Notes under the pieces: generated by a model
Databases searched by the model: none
What the model was told of the DNA's origin: nothing
What the model saw: only the letters and a program-made list of their open reading frames with translations
Source of the DNA: Tribonema minus
Lineage: Eukaryota; Sar; Xanthophyceae; Tribonematales; Tribonemataceae
Assembly: GCA_017506865.1 (NCBI GenBank)
Contig: JAFCMP010000168.1
Coordinates: forward strand, 744,001-808,000
Length of the DNA: 64,000 nucleotides
Reading direction: 5' to 3'
In this document: positions 14,581-25,810 of the stretch, piece after piece
Layout: every line of letters starts with the position of its first letter
Numbering within the stretch: position 1 is the first letter of the stretch
Translations under genes and position numbers: made by a program

Positions 14581-15861
14581 TCATGCGTCGTGGCGAGGGC
14601 ACCCGTTGACCAGCGCCCAGCACAGCAGCTCCACGTTGTAGTTGGCCGTTGCAAACTTGCACGTATCCGAGTCCCACGGGCACCCGTTGGCGCGGGCCCA
14701 CTTGAGGATCTTGAAACGGTTGGAGCGTGCGGCTGCGGCGCATGTCTCTGCATCCCATGGGCACCCATAGGCGCGAGCCCACTGCAGCAGCTCTAGATGG
14801 CCACTCAACGCGGCTGCGCTGCACGTGTCCGAATCCCATGGGCACCCGTTGGCGCGGGCCCACTGAAGGAGCTCCAACTGGTTGCCGTGCGCTGCAGCCT
14901 TGCACACGCTCGAGTCCCATGGGCACCCGTTGGCGCGAGCCCACTGCAGCACGTGCAGGTGCCCATCGAGTGCTGCGAATTCGCAGATGTCCTCGTGTCC
15001 GGGGCACCTGTTGGCGTGCGCCCACTGCAGCACGTGCAGCTGCCCGGTGCTCGCCGCTGTGCAGAGCGTCCCCTCGTCCCACGGGCACCCGTTCGCCCGC
15101 GCCCACTGCAGCATCTCCAAGCGCCCTCCGCCCGCCGCGTTCGCGCACACCTCCTCGTTCCAGGGGCACCCGTTTGCGTGGGCCCACTGCAGTAGCTCCA
15201 GCTTTCCGCCAAACGCAGCACGTGCGCATGTGTCGTGATCGCTAGGCACCCGTTTGCTAGAGCCCACTGCAGCACCTCCAAGTGCCCTTCGAAGGCAGCG
15301 TACGCGCATGTGTCTTCGTCCCACGGGAATCCGTTGGCGCGAGCCCACTGCAGCACCTCAAGGCGCTCGCCTCATGCGGCATACGAGCAAGTCGTGAGCA
15401 ACAGCCCACTGAAGCAGCTCCAGCTGCCCTTCCTCCGCAGCACTTGCGCATGTCGACTCGTTCCAAGGGCAATCGCTGTGCCGTAGCTGCTGTAAAAGCT
15501 CTAAGTGTCCATACCGCGCAGCGAGACAGCTGTGCTCCACGTCCAACGACAAGTCGAAGAGCGAGCGAAGCCGGCGCAGGCCATCGAGGTTGCCGGAGAC
15601 GATGCATGATTTCTGCGCAAGATGAGGACAACAACTGTTGTCAGTTGCCCACTTGATAAGCATCGTGCTGGCAACAGCATCTGCAAACGCCGTGCAATGC
15701 TTATCCTCGGCCTGGCGATAATCTACAGCGCTTCTAAAAGCGCGGCAGGTGCTTCTGATCATGAGAGATGGGCGAAGGAAGCCCAGGATGTGCTGAGCTA
15801 GCGTCGGGTCGAGTATCGGATGCGCATCCGCAATCGCCCTCCTGACGGCCCTGGTCTGCAT
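14581..15861 (-). pseudogene. Broken ankyrin-like repeat gene
   Basis: The minus strand reads from an ATG at 15861 through an F-box-like N terminus (LDPTLAQHILGFLRPS, then STCRAF) into at least nine units of the 33-residue ankyrin-like type, each close to HLELLQWARANGCPWD plus a TC.AAA stretch. The frame is broken. Near 15385-15400 one unit lacks 38 nt compared with its neighbours. Complement 15372-15374 is an in-frame TGA. Near 15240 a single nucleotide is missing. Reading resumes each time in the frame the repeat predicts, and ends at TGA (complement 14581-14583). Its N terminus differs from the plus-strand family at 24-63 kb, so it is a separate lineage. It is most likely a pseudogene; assembly error would have to account for three lesions. 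Confidence 0.75.
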
Positions 15862-16155
15862 CGTTCTGTAGCCGTGACGTCGCACCTAAGTAGGTGCACC
15901 TCACAAACTTTCACAATTTGTCGAACTTCAACTCCACACTTGAACTTTTTTAAGGGAGAGAGGGGGGGTGGGGGTGTCACCCTTGCTAAAGTGTTGCTTG
16001 GATATGCCCCATTGTCGGTCACACCTCAAGAACACAATGTACAATGATCGACCGCTCCCTGAAAAAGGGGCGTGAATCTTATATAGACAGAGAATGTGTT
16101 GAAAACCAAAGACGTAAAAAAGCACCTGCCTTGGGCGTCGAGGCTTCACTAAACA
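15862..16155. other. Flank between ankyrin-like pseudogene and LINE fragment
   Basis: This short stretch holds a gaacttcaac motif that recurs elsewhere in the window (24.2, 29.4 and 58.1 kb) and a G-rich run near 15960. No gene is supported. Confidence 0.4.
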
Positions 16156-16318
16156 AGGACGTAGGGGAGGACCCCGAGATGCCATTTGGCGGCGGCGGCG
16201 TTTGAGTGGTTGTCGTTGCGACACTAACAGACTGTCATACGACATGTAGATTCGTTACAGCTAGATGCCAATCATCTGGGCTTTTTCGCGCCCTGAGCGA
16301 GAATTAATAAAAAGTACA
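16156..16318 (+). mobile_element. 5'-truncated LINE copy (3' end only, 163 bp)
   Basis: This stretch matches, base for base over most of its length, the last 163 bp of the retroelement at 46943-47105: the end of the ORF (GACCCCGAGATGCC onward, TGA stop) and the 3' UTR ending AATTAATAAAAAGTACA. Loss of everything upstream is the 5' truncation expected of target-primed reverse transcription. I see no clear target-site duplication. Confidence 0.85.
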
Positions 16319-16669
16319 GTAAATCAGGCGGGGGGAGCACAGATGTGTTGCGCAAGGCCAGGCTTGCTAAGCGTCAGGTCCTCAGTGAGCTGAGTATATC
16401 ATTGGCGCGGAGCTGGCGGAGCGCATCATGGCGTACACAAGCGCGAATGCTGGGCTGTGTTGCGCCAGTACCTAAGCTCCTAGGGCGCAGTGCAGACTAG
16501 GCTGCTGCGTTTGAGCACACGTTTCAACTGCATGGGCAGTCCGGTCTTCCTTGGGGCCATTATAAACAAGTCCTTATAAGCACAGTCAGCGAAAGTCCTT
16601 GAGCACTGCAGAGCTGCATGCTAAAAATGTTTTCAGATACACCTTACACATACGACTCGATGATACGAG

Positions 16670-16752
16670 GTACTTTTCATTAATTCTCGCTCAGGGCGCG
16701 AAAAGCCCAGATGATTGGCATCTAGCTGTACGGAATCTACAAGTCGTATGAC
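16670..16752 (-). mobile_element. Second LINE 3'-end fragment, inverted
   Basis: The minus strand reproduces the 3' UTR of the same element, from GTCATACGAC through CTAGATGCCAATCATC to the terminal AATTAATGAAAAGTAC, with several substitutions. It lies 351 bp from the plus-strand fragment at 16156-16318 and faces it tail to tail, so their 3' ends point at each other. Confidence 0.8.
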
Positions 16753-19216
16753 ACACAGTCCGAACCTTGGAGTGTCTCAACAACAATCACTCCAACGACG
16801 CTTCTATAAGCCTTCTACAATATTGTCTGACCTGTGAGAATCAAGCGCAAAAAATGCTGTGGGCTCACTATGAAGTCCACATCAGCATGTAGAAACACGC
16901 AAATATACATTCTGTGCTACCCCAGTTCACCATTGCAGTAGGCAGCATTTGAAAGCATGGGAGACGCTGAGCTGCAATGGCAGAGTATAATTGCTGAATG
17001 CAATGCTGTGCGGATGCATGCGTACGAGCTGACAGAGATGAGCGGGTGGAGGAACAAATGACTGCCAAAACAGTGGTGCCGGCCAAAACTAACATGCAAA
17101 GCAGCGGGCGGTGGGGTGATCATCATGATGATGATGATGTGCATCATGATGTGGGATGTGTGAGATGTTGGGATGAAGGTGACCCCTTGGTTGCAGTCCG
17201 AAAAGAGAGAGAACCACCAAGACTCAGGGATCACCTGCATTGATGTGGGTGTCCTTTACTGCTTGCTGCACAGTCCAATGCTTGGGTGGGGCTTCCCTAG
17301 GGCGAGAAGTGGGGACTCTCAGTCTCTGACCAGCTAGAGCCTAGGGTTAGAGCTACGAATGGGAAGTTGCATACAAACACCTAGAGACATCGTTTTGGGA
17401 AGACCTGGTACCTGGAACTCTCTGATGGCATGTCATCCCGTCAACTAAGGTGCACATACCCAAAGCCGTAACAAAAATGACATCGTGCCTGAGGTGACGA
17501 CACACACAACTAGCAGAGTACATAGACAGCTAAGAATAAGACTTGCTGCTTCAGTAGGACTTCTATGGTTCCTGATACGCACAGTGTGGACATTGATGGT
17601 TGCAACACACCATGCAGAAAGCAAACACAGTCAACACGCGCCCACAATACGCTTGCATCGTGATTCATATATTTCATTCCATCATGACTGCGAAACGCCA
17701 GTCTGACTGAGCCAAGTGCTCCACAAGCACACACGTGTGTTGATGAACAGCGAAGCGAGTCAAGCATTCCAATGTCATGATAGATGAACAGCGAAGCGAG
17801 TCAGGCATTCCAATGTCATGATAGAGCACAGCATCAGCCAGGGTCAAGGTGTGTAATCATTATTCATGGTGCCATAGCGTGGCACTGGGACAACACAAGC
17901 ATGCACAGATGAGCATTGGAACGCCCCCGGGGAGTGATCATGTATGTTCATTGATGGACGTGCTACATGGGTTGCCAACAGTGATTGTAGGCGTCCAGTT
18001 CCGTACAATGGCCAATGCCACAACTGCCTCACCCACCTGCCCTGCGCAATGCACAAACTCTACGGTGTAATACGCCGCACATCAGCGACTACTCAACTGG
18101 CTGTGCCTCCAACTGGCACGTTGTCGGGCAGCCCCTACTGAAATCGCAGTGCAAGCGCCGCAACATGTGCACGCGCGCGCGCATTGCGCAGCAGTCTCGA
18201 ACTTGAGGTCCAACAGCCCATCTCAGGCTACACCATGCCTCGACACGACGGCGCTGGACCGGCCGGCCGTCGATCATGCTGACATGGAGCGTGCGCGTGG
18301 CGACCTCATAAGCTCCGCAAGTCCAACACAGGCACTGACAGCACGTGATGACGAGACACACAGCTCTGCTGCGCCACCAGTGCTGCCGCGAACAGCACAC
18401 AGCTGCCCGGCGGATAAATGCACCCCTTCCGCGCCGCCAGAACTGCACGAATATGGCTAGTGCATGTGCAGACCATCTCCTTCGAGGCCGTGATGACGTT
18501 GGTGACGCACCGCAATGTCGCTGCAGCGCTCCGCAATCCTCCCTTCCCCCGCCACCTCCCCTCCCCAGACAGGCTGCAATGGCGTTGCTGCCATTCGCGC
18601 CCTCCAGCGTGACGGCTGCTGCTGCCGCGGGCCTTTGACAGCCGCCTTGTTGCGGCCAGCTGTCCATGTCGTCGGGTGCTGCATGCATCCTCTCGCAGTC
18701 CCTTGCTGCAGCTACTGCCACACGCCCGCTGTGGCAGGGACACCTGGTGCTATGCACTGATGCTGCTGCCGTTTGAGCAGCCGACAACCACGCGCAGCTC
18801 CGCACGACAGTAGCTGCCGCAGTGCTCAGTACCCCCCCCCCCCGCGCGCCTCCCCTTGGCCACTGTCTTCAAGTTGAACCTCTGCTGCTCTTGGAACCAA
18901 CAACATCGTGGCCTGCCATTGGTGCGTCCTTGGACCACTTCAAATGACAGCACAGATTGCACTGCATCTACTGGCACTGTCGCCATACACGCCTCGCACT
19001 GCTACTGCTGACACGGTCTGCCCCGCAGGGCGTAACATGCGTGGGAGCTGACGCAACGCCAGCGCCAGTGCTCTTGCATCTGCTGCAGCAATTGCTGTCA
19101 GGTACATGTCATCAGCCCCCAATGCAGAGCATCCGATGCTGCTGCCGCTGCCAACCTGCTGTGGCTGACAACGCTCTGAAGGCACCTGCTGCATGGCTCG
19201 CCAACACCACGCACTG
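16753..19216. other. No gene supported
   Basis: Contents: an ATG/CAT microsatellite at about 17119-17152, a 41-bp tandem duplication (listed separately), and long open frames on both strands at 18.1-18.8 kb. Those frames overlap antisense and have no motif I recognise. A poly-C run lies near 18830. Downstream exons of the Gln-rich minus-strand gene could reach into 18.9-19.2 kb, but its TAG at 19217 makes this unnecessary. Confidence 0.4.
17742..17823. repeat. 41-bp tandem duplication, two copies
   Basis: Two adjacent 41-bp units (17742-17782 and 17783-17823) begin gatgaacagcgaagcgagtc and differ at one base. Confidence 0.95.
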
Positions 19217-22200
19217 CTACTGCAGCTGCGGCTGGTAGCCCATGGCGAACGCCTGCTGCGGCAGCGGGGGCGCCGCGTTCTGGTGCTGCGGCATGTGCTG
19301 CTGCTGCTGTGCAAGAGGGTCAAACGTTGGCAACGGCGGCTGCACCTGCCCCTCCTCATAGCTGCCCCGCTGCTGCTGCTGCTGCTGCTGCAGTGCCTGC
19401 CCTTGCTGCTGCTGCTGCTGGTACCCCCCGTGCCCCGCTCCACTCCACCCGCCGCCCCCACCTGCTGCGCCCACCGCCTGCTGCTGCTGCTGCCACTGCT
19501 GCCACGCTGCCTCCGCGGCGCGCCGCCGGTCCCGCTCGAGCGCCTCGTCCTGCTGCGCCACCGCCACCGCCGCGCGCGCCGCCGCCTCGAGGCGCCGCGC
19601 CTCCGCCGCCTCCGCATGCGCCGCTGCTGCCTCTGTGCGCGCCGCCGCAGCGTCGGCGCGCGCCTGCGCCTCGCGCCGCTGCGCCTCCGCCGCCTCCGCA
19701 CGCGCCGCCAGCGCGTCCGCCTGCGCCGCCTGCTGCGCCGCCGCTGCCGCCGCGGCCTCCTCGTGCGCCGCCTGCGACGCGCCGCGCACTGCGGCCAGCG
19801 CCGAGTTGACGCCGGCGGCCTCCGTCGCGCTCGCGGTCGCCGCAGCCTCTGCTGCCTGCTGTGCCGCCTGCAGATTCGAAAATAGAATCCAATGCTTCAA
19901 CTCCAGTGAGCAAACCTGCGGTGGTAACCTTTCAGCTTTTGAAAGCATCAGAAACTGGTACTTTGCTGATGCGTGGCAGTTGACATGTGGGGGCAGAAGT
20001 GGCATCGCCGCAAGCTCCTGCAGCGCGTAGCACATGCGGTGCCGCTGCCGACGAATGCATCATGGGGAAAAAAATGGCGTTTATCCGGATGTCACAGACA
20101 GAAAACGCTTCCGCTGCGCGCTGCTGCTGCGCCGCCGATGCCCCCAGCGCCGCCTGCGGCCGCGCCACTCAACTACTCTTCCTCCACGACACGCCGACAA
20201 AACCACCCTCGCAGGCGCCCTCACTCCTTTAAAACCTCACGCACAGCGTCACCAACTACGCGCCGCCACGCTTCGAGCTACCTGAGCCGCCGCTGCGCAC
20301 TCCTGCGCCGCCGCCAGCGCCGCCTCCAGCTGCGACACGTACTGCTCTGCCGCCGCCAGGTCCTGCGGGAGGCGCGTCGTCAGCGCGCCGGCGGTCGTGC
20401 GCGCGAACCGCGCCGCCGCGACCTGCGCCGAGATGGCGGCGTCCAGCTTGTGCAGCGCCTCCTTGGCGGCGTGCGCGGCGCCGCGGCTGCGCGCGGCGTC
20501 GCCGCGGAAGGCCGCGGCCTGCGCGGGGGCGTGCGGCGGCAGCGGCGCGGGCGGCGGTGACGGAAGCGTGTGAGGAATTTGAGGCTCCGACGCCGAACCA
20601 GTACGCTTGAGTTGGAGACTGACAGCGAGGGGAGGGGGCGTCTGAAGTGCCGCCGCCCAGCTTGCAGGGGGGTTTGCTGAGCGGTGCGTGCGCTGCTGCA
20701 GCGCGCAGCTGTTGCATAAGTGTGTGGGTGGGGGGGGGGGGGGAGGGGGGCGACTCATGAACGAAGGTGCAACCGTATAATGGGCACGTGCCGCCGCCAC
20801 GTGAGGTGGCTCAGTGTGATTTGCGTGATGCAAGGTATGCTTTCTGCATGGAGATACGTCTCTGCTGCCAGCTCGCCTTGGTGTTGAAGAAGACGCGTGG
20901 CTGCGATGCTCCATCACACCACATTTTTGGTATGCAGGGTGCACTGGCCGGCGCTGTTCAGCTTGCGCAGGTCCTCATGGGCAGCGTGCACAGCGCCATC
21001 GCTGCAGAAGGCAGTCAGGTGCCAGGTGTGTGCGGCACGAACGCATGCGTGGACTTGGGCCAACCACCGTACCACTATTGTGTCTAACAACTTAATGACC
21101 ACTGCAATATGATTGGCACAAAAGCTACCCTTCTCCCCCCCCCCCGCGCCGTGAGCCAAAGGGTAAAGTACCGCAGCGCAGGGCGCATATCGCGTAGCCA
21201 CAGCGCATCGTAGCAGAACGCTGCACGCCATGCACAGGTCTGCCGCACGCACAAGCTCGCTGCCTACGCGCTCAGACGCAGCGCAGCAGCTGGGGGGCGG
21301 GGGGGGGGCACAGCAGAGAAACACGCGCAGCAGGAGCGCCGCTGCATATTGACCGCCCCCCCCCCCCCCCCCCCCTCCCCCGCTTCAGCAACCCCGCGCA
21401 GCAGGCGGCGCGCGCACACAGCAGCGGACAGTAACGTATCGAGGCGTGTGGCACGAGGCATGCGCGCCGCTGCTGCTGCTGCTGCTGTTGGGGCTCACCG
21501 AGGCCGTCGCCTCCGCACGCGCGTGCCGCGCGCGGTCGCACTCCAGCGCCTGCGCGGTGGCCGCCTCGGTCGACGTCTTGGCGCGCACCGCGATCGCGAT
21601 CGCCACCTGGAACCTCTGCCGCAGCTGCGCTCCGGTTTGCGTCAGTGGCGGTGGCGCCTGAGGGAGTGGTGGGGGGGCATGCGGGAGGGGGTTTATGTTG
21701 ATGGCTGCTTTCATCGCCATTCACGTTTGGGCAAGCTAATATCGAGATGCCACGGATCACGTACGATCGCTGGCGCGTTCGGGCGCAGCAAGGCGCTGTG
21801 ATGCGCATTGAGCACTGCTTGTATGCGAGACAGTCCTCATCTCCGCGCGTCACGCGTCGGCGGGCTGGAGGCGTGCCGTGCGGGGAGAGTCACCCTCCGT
21901 GAGGTACGTCAGCCAGTGCGCAGCTCACTGCACGTTCGAATGCGATCGACAGTCGTGCAGTGCACCGACAGCGTGAAATGTGCCTCGCGTCTCGCATTGG
22001 CAGCACATGGGCGTTCTGCGGTTCTGATCAGAGGAGACTCCTCCAATGTGCGCAGTGCTCCGCGCGGCATACCACCTATGCGCTGTGAGCACAAACGCGC
22101 AAGTTCCGCAGAGTGCGGTGTCACGGACTTACACAGCTGTTTCGCCTCCTCATGTACAGGAAGTGCTCCGTTGCCAGAGCATACCGCACGGCAGCGCTCC

Positions 22201-23594
22201 GCAGTGCGCGCGCATATCCACCTATGCAGCGCTGAATGGCTTGCGCAAAATGTGACGTGTGACGATGGTGGCGCACGACGTCAGATGCGGCAAAGGCCGC
22301 CGCTGGAGCATGACACGAACGCACAGCACGCATGGCGGCTCTCACTCCGCCACATGCCAGGTGCCAGGAAGTGGAGTGGGTTCATCCGCCACCCCTCTAC
22401 TTCAACTTCAATCAAGCCGTTTTAGCCACGACGAGTCCCTGTACTGCACTGCCGAGAACAGAAGCCGGTATCGGTACACACCTTAGCCTGCGTATCATCC
22501 GCAGCACCGGCAGCTGGTGGCGCAGGATCCGGAGGCGCGGCCGCTGACTTCGCTGGCTCCGCCGTTTGAGCAGGCGCATCTTGAGGCGCAGCAGCGGAAG
22601 GGGCGGGCTGCGGCGGCTGTTGCGGGATCTGGCGCTGTTGCTGCTGCTGCTGCTGCTGCTGCGGCGGCGGCGACGGCTGGCTCTGCTGCAGTGACTGGCG
22701 CTGCTGCGGCGGCGGCGGCTGCTGCTGCTGCTGAGACGACTGCCGCTGCAGATGCTGCTGCCGCTGCTGCTCCTGCTGCTGCCACTGCTGCTGCTGCTGA
22801 AACTGAAACTGCTGTTGCGGCCAAGGCTGCTGCTGCTGCTGCTGCGGCGGCCCTTGCCCATGCTGCTGCTGCCAGTGCGGCGGCCCCTGCTGCTGCTGCT
22901 GCTGCGGGTACAGCTCCGGCGGGCCGCCGCCGCCGCCGCCGCCAAAGGACGCGCGCCGCTCCATGGCGAGCGACGCGCGGCGCTCCCCCGGGAACGACGC
23001 GCTGCGCTCTATCGGCAGCGGCGGCCCAATCCCAATGCCCAGCGCTTCCGTCGAGAGGCTGCCGCTGCCGTTGCGCGGCCGTCCGTGGCCGCCGCCGCCG
23101 CCGCCATTGCCCATATGTGGCTCCTCCCACATCCACGGCTCCGGCATCACGTGCAGCGGATGCGGCTGCCCATTGACGGAGGGCTGCAGCATGGCGTGGT
23201 GCGGCGGCAGCAGCGCTGCGGGGCCGCCGCCGGTCTCGCCGCCCGCCTCCGAAAGGCCGTGCCAGAGTCTTTTGGGGGGTCCTGAGGGGCGCGGCGGCGA
23301 TGCGCTGGCGCTGTCAGCGGCGGCAGCGGTGGCGGTGGCGGCAGCGCCGTTGCTGCTGCTGCCAGCGCTTGCGGTGAGCGGTGCTGCTTTGGGCTTGAGG
23401 AAGGCGCGGTTGGGGCCGGAGCGTGCGATGCCAAAGTGGCGTGTGCCAGTATTGCGGGGCTTCTTCTGTTGCGGGCCCTGCGGGGTGGGGTGAGGGGCCG
23501 AAGCCGAGCGCGCGGTGTGACGTTTAAGGCGACAACCTGTCATAGCAGGAGCCGAGTGAATGACATGATCGTGGATAGTGGGGGGGATTCGCAT
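19217..23594 (-). CDS. Gln-rich, Ala-rich coiled-coil protein of unknown function
   Basis: I do not recognise the family. Four exons join in phase 0 on the minus strand: 23594-22482 (371 codons), 21657-21499 (53), 20518-20282 (79) and 19867-19217 (216 plus TAG). The first exon has a basic start (KKPRNTGTRHFGIA), an Ser/Ala/Pro stretch, a repeated ERRASF-type motif (about residues 215-235) that resembles basophilic kinase sites, and then a long poly-Gln/Pro region. Exons 2 to 4 are Ala/Glu/Gln/Arg-rich and likely helical, and the C terminus is again Gln-rich, ending FAMGYQPQLQ. Donors and acceptors are canonical (for example AAG|gtgtgt at 22482). A further exon near 20153 (AALGASAAQQQR) and one near 21000-20930 are possible. 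The ATG at 23594 may not be the true start; an internal Met follows at 23540. Such composition is typical of scaffold or RNA-associated proteins, but that is not evidence of function. Confidence 0.6.
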
Positions 23595-24329
23595 CCATCA
23601 TGTCAGCGGGAAGCAGCAGGCTTGATGCTCAAGGAGCGAGCAGCAAGTTTAGTCGTAATTTGATTCCGAGTGACAGGATCAGCTTCGAGTCTATGGCAAA
23701 GCTTCCAAATGTATCCAGAGCGGATGTAAGTTTAGCGGGGCCTTTGCACAAACTGTGGACCTGGCAGCGTCAGCTGGTAAAAAATTACAACAAGCGTGCA
23801 GGCCCGCCACTATTGAGTACGACGATAGCTCCATCAGTGACCTCCTGCGTGCACCGTAAAGCCTACGCACTTGCTGACCAGATGTGGTCCACGACCCATC
23901 AGCAGGCAAGAGATATTGCAAGCTGGAGCAGCAACGAACAGCGCAGACTGTTGGCACACCGACTATATGCCAGCAGCAGTTTGGACAGCGCCCCGTGCCC
24001 GCAAATATGCTCAAATCGATGCAACCGCGCACATTCTGCTGTTCCACCCACTGCTGCTGCTGTTGCTGCTGCGGCTGTTGCACCGGTGGGGCACTTGTTG
24101 CAACGCCGGCATCATCACCCTCGCCATCCGCGGAGGTGCGCCTCATATCGCAGACGTATCGCGAGGCCCGTTCGTGCGCAGGACTGCCTCCAGCAGGTGG
24201 ACTGAAACTGTTTCTACAAATTCAACTTTGAAACTTCAACAGTGGCTCGCAACTTCAACGTGTCTGTTGAAGTTGCAAGTTGTCCAACTAAAAAGAAAGG
24301 AAAAATGCGCTGTGTCTGAGGACAAAGGA
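23595..24329. other. Upstream region of F-box/ankyrin-like copy A
   Basis: No gene is firmly supported. A plus-strand frame at 23884-24231 reads a Cys-rich run produced by a TGC repeat near 24050 and may be an artefact of that repeat. A strong inverted repeat sits just before the ATG of the next gene (listed separately). Confidence 0.4.
24249..24276 (+). promoter_or_regulatory. Perfect 11-bp inverted repeat, possible hairpin
   Basis: The arms gcaacttcaac and gttgaagttgc are separated by 6 nt and end 53 nt before the ATG at 24330. The same caacttcaac core occurs near other genes here. A regulatory role is inference only. Confidence 0.4.
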
Positions 24330-25810
24330 ATGGTGGTGACACGGAAGCGGGCCCGGGCGCTGGCTGCCATCGCCTCTTGTGATGCGAAAGCGGAAGCGAG
24401 CCAGCAGCAGCATGGTAAATAACAGTACATGTCATCTTTTTTTTTCATTCAGTTGATCAGTTGATGCAAGGGGGTCTAGACCCCCTTGGCTGATGCATCG
24501 GTCCCTTCGCAGCATTGCAATTGTTGCATGACGGTGCGCTGCAACTTCTTTGGCTGCGCATGGACGCATTCAGTTGCTCCTCCTGATTGCAGGGTGTAGC
24601 TTGTGACCTGCTTCACTGCGCGGGTATCGGCATCAATGTGATTGACTGAGAGAAATCCTCCCTGATTTGTACCCTCAGATCTGTGGATGAAAGTCTTTGA
24701 GTTCTTGCCACACGGGCACTACCTCCAGCTTTCATCCGTGAGCACGGGGTGGCGCACTCTTTATGCCAGTAGCATGCAACTAAGGGGGCTGGCAACTAGT
24801 GAGAAACACACCACCGCGCTAGCCATGGTCGCATCAGCGCCCCTCATACAGTGGGCATTTGCCAATGGGTGCCCGATGAACTCAAAGCTCCTGTACAACG
24901 CCGCCGCATGCGGTCCTTTAGAAGTGGTGCAGTATGTATACCTCAAGGCAGTGGGGCAGCGCGTGGACCCTATAGCAAACTTTTCTGTATGCAGGACCTC
25001 AGCTGAGCGTGGGAATCTTGAGTTGTTGCAGTGGGCACGCGCCCAGGGGTTTCAATGGGGCACACATACAAGCGCAGCAGCGGCGCGGGGGGGGCACCTG
25101 GAGGTGCTGCAGTGGGCACACAGTAATGGTTGCCTCGTGGGCTCGAGCACATGCGCTGCAGCAGCCAGCGGAGGGCACCTGGAGGTGCTGAGGTGGGCAC
25201 GCGAAGTCGGTTGCCAGTGGCATGAAGATACATGCGATGGCGCCGCAGCAGGCGGCCACCTGGGCATTTTACAGTACGCTCGCAGTCACGGCTGTCCATG
25301 GAACAGCGTGACGTCCTACAATGCGGCCCTCCACGGTCATCTCCAGCTTTTACAATGGCACACACAAATGGCTGCCCCTTTGACACAGGCGTATACTCGG
25401 CGGCCGTGCGCGGGGGCCACCTGCATGTCCTTCAGTGGCTGCACGAGGTAGGCTGCCCCTGCAACGAAAGCGCTTGCGCGTGTGCCGCAGAGAGCGGTCG
25501 TCTGGACATCCTGCAGTTGCTGCGAGTGCAAGGCTGTCCCTGGGACGCGACGGTGTGTAGAAAGGCGGTTCAAGGGGGTTTTCTGGAGTTGCTACAGTGG
25601 GCGCGCGCCAATGGCTGCCCATGGGGAGGAGAGGCACGGTGGGCCCTTATGTTCCTCAGCTGGGCCACTGTTGCAGATTGCGGGTTTGACACAACACTAA
25701 CGGTGGAGTGGGCGTTGGCAAATGGCTGCCCGAGCAGCGACGCACGTAGGTCCCGCTTCACTGACTTGAAGCGCAGGGTGACGGCTGCTCAGGCGCGCCG
25801 CTCCGTGTAG
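24330..25810 (+). pseudogene. F-box/ankyrin-like repeat gene, copy A (one frameshift)
   Basis: Exon 1 (24330-24414) encodes a short basic leader (MVVTRKRARALAAIASCDAK) ending in phase 1 at G|gtaaat. Exon 2 starts at 24679, after tcag, and continues as D-LWMKVFEFLPHGHYLQLSS, an F-box-like helix set, followed by about nine ankyrin-like units of 33 residues. Compared with the paralogues, one G is missing after 25358, where caatggcaca stands for caatgggcgca; the frame shifts there and the paralogous frame continues to the TAG at 25808-25810. Lesion in a G run: either real decay or a sequencing/assembly indel. If intact, the protein would be about 405 aa and probably act as a substrate adaptor of an SCF ubiquitin ligase; that role is inferred from domains. 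Confidence 0.75.

Noticed and set aside
18089-18805. A 238-codon minus-strand frame beginning MRSCAWLS
   Set aside because: It overlaps other long frames on both strands in GC-rich sequence, is Arg/Cys/Ala-rich without motifs, and has no supporting splice context.
19193-19885. Long Leu/Arg-rich plus-strand frame
   Set aside because: It is the antisense of the Gln/Ala-rich exon at 19217-19867; CTG and GCC repeats open all frames.
22517-23285. Long poly-Ala and poly-Leu frames on the plus strand
   Set aside because: They are shadows of the CAG-repeat first exon of the minus-strand Gln-rich gene.
24000-24110. Cys-rich (CCCCCCC) peptide as a metallothionein-like protein
   Set aside because: The Cys run is one frame of a TGC/GCT microsatellite; other frames read Ala or Leu, and there is no independent support.
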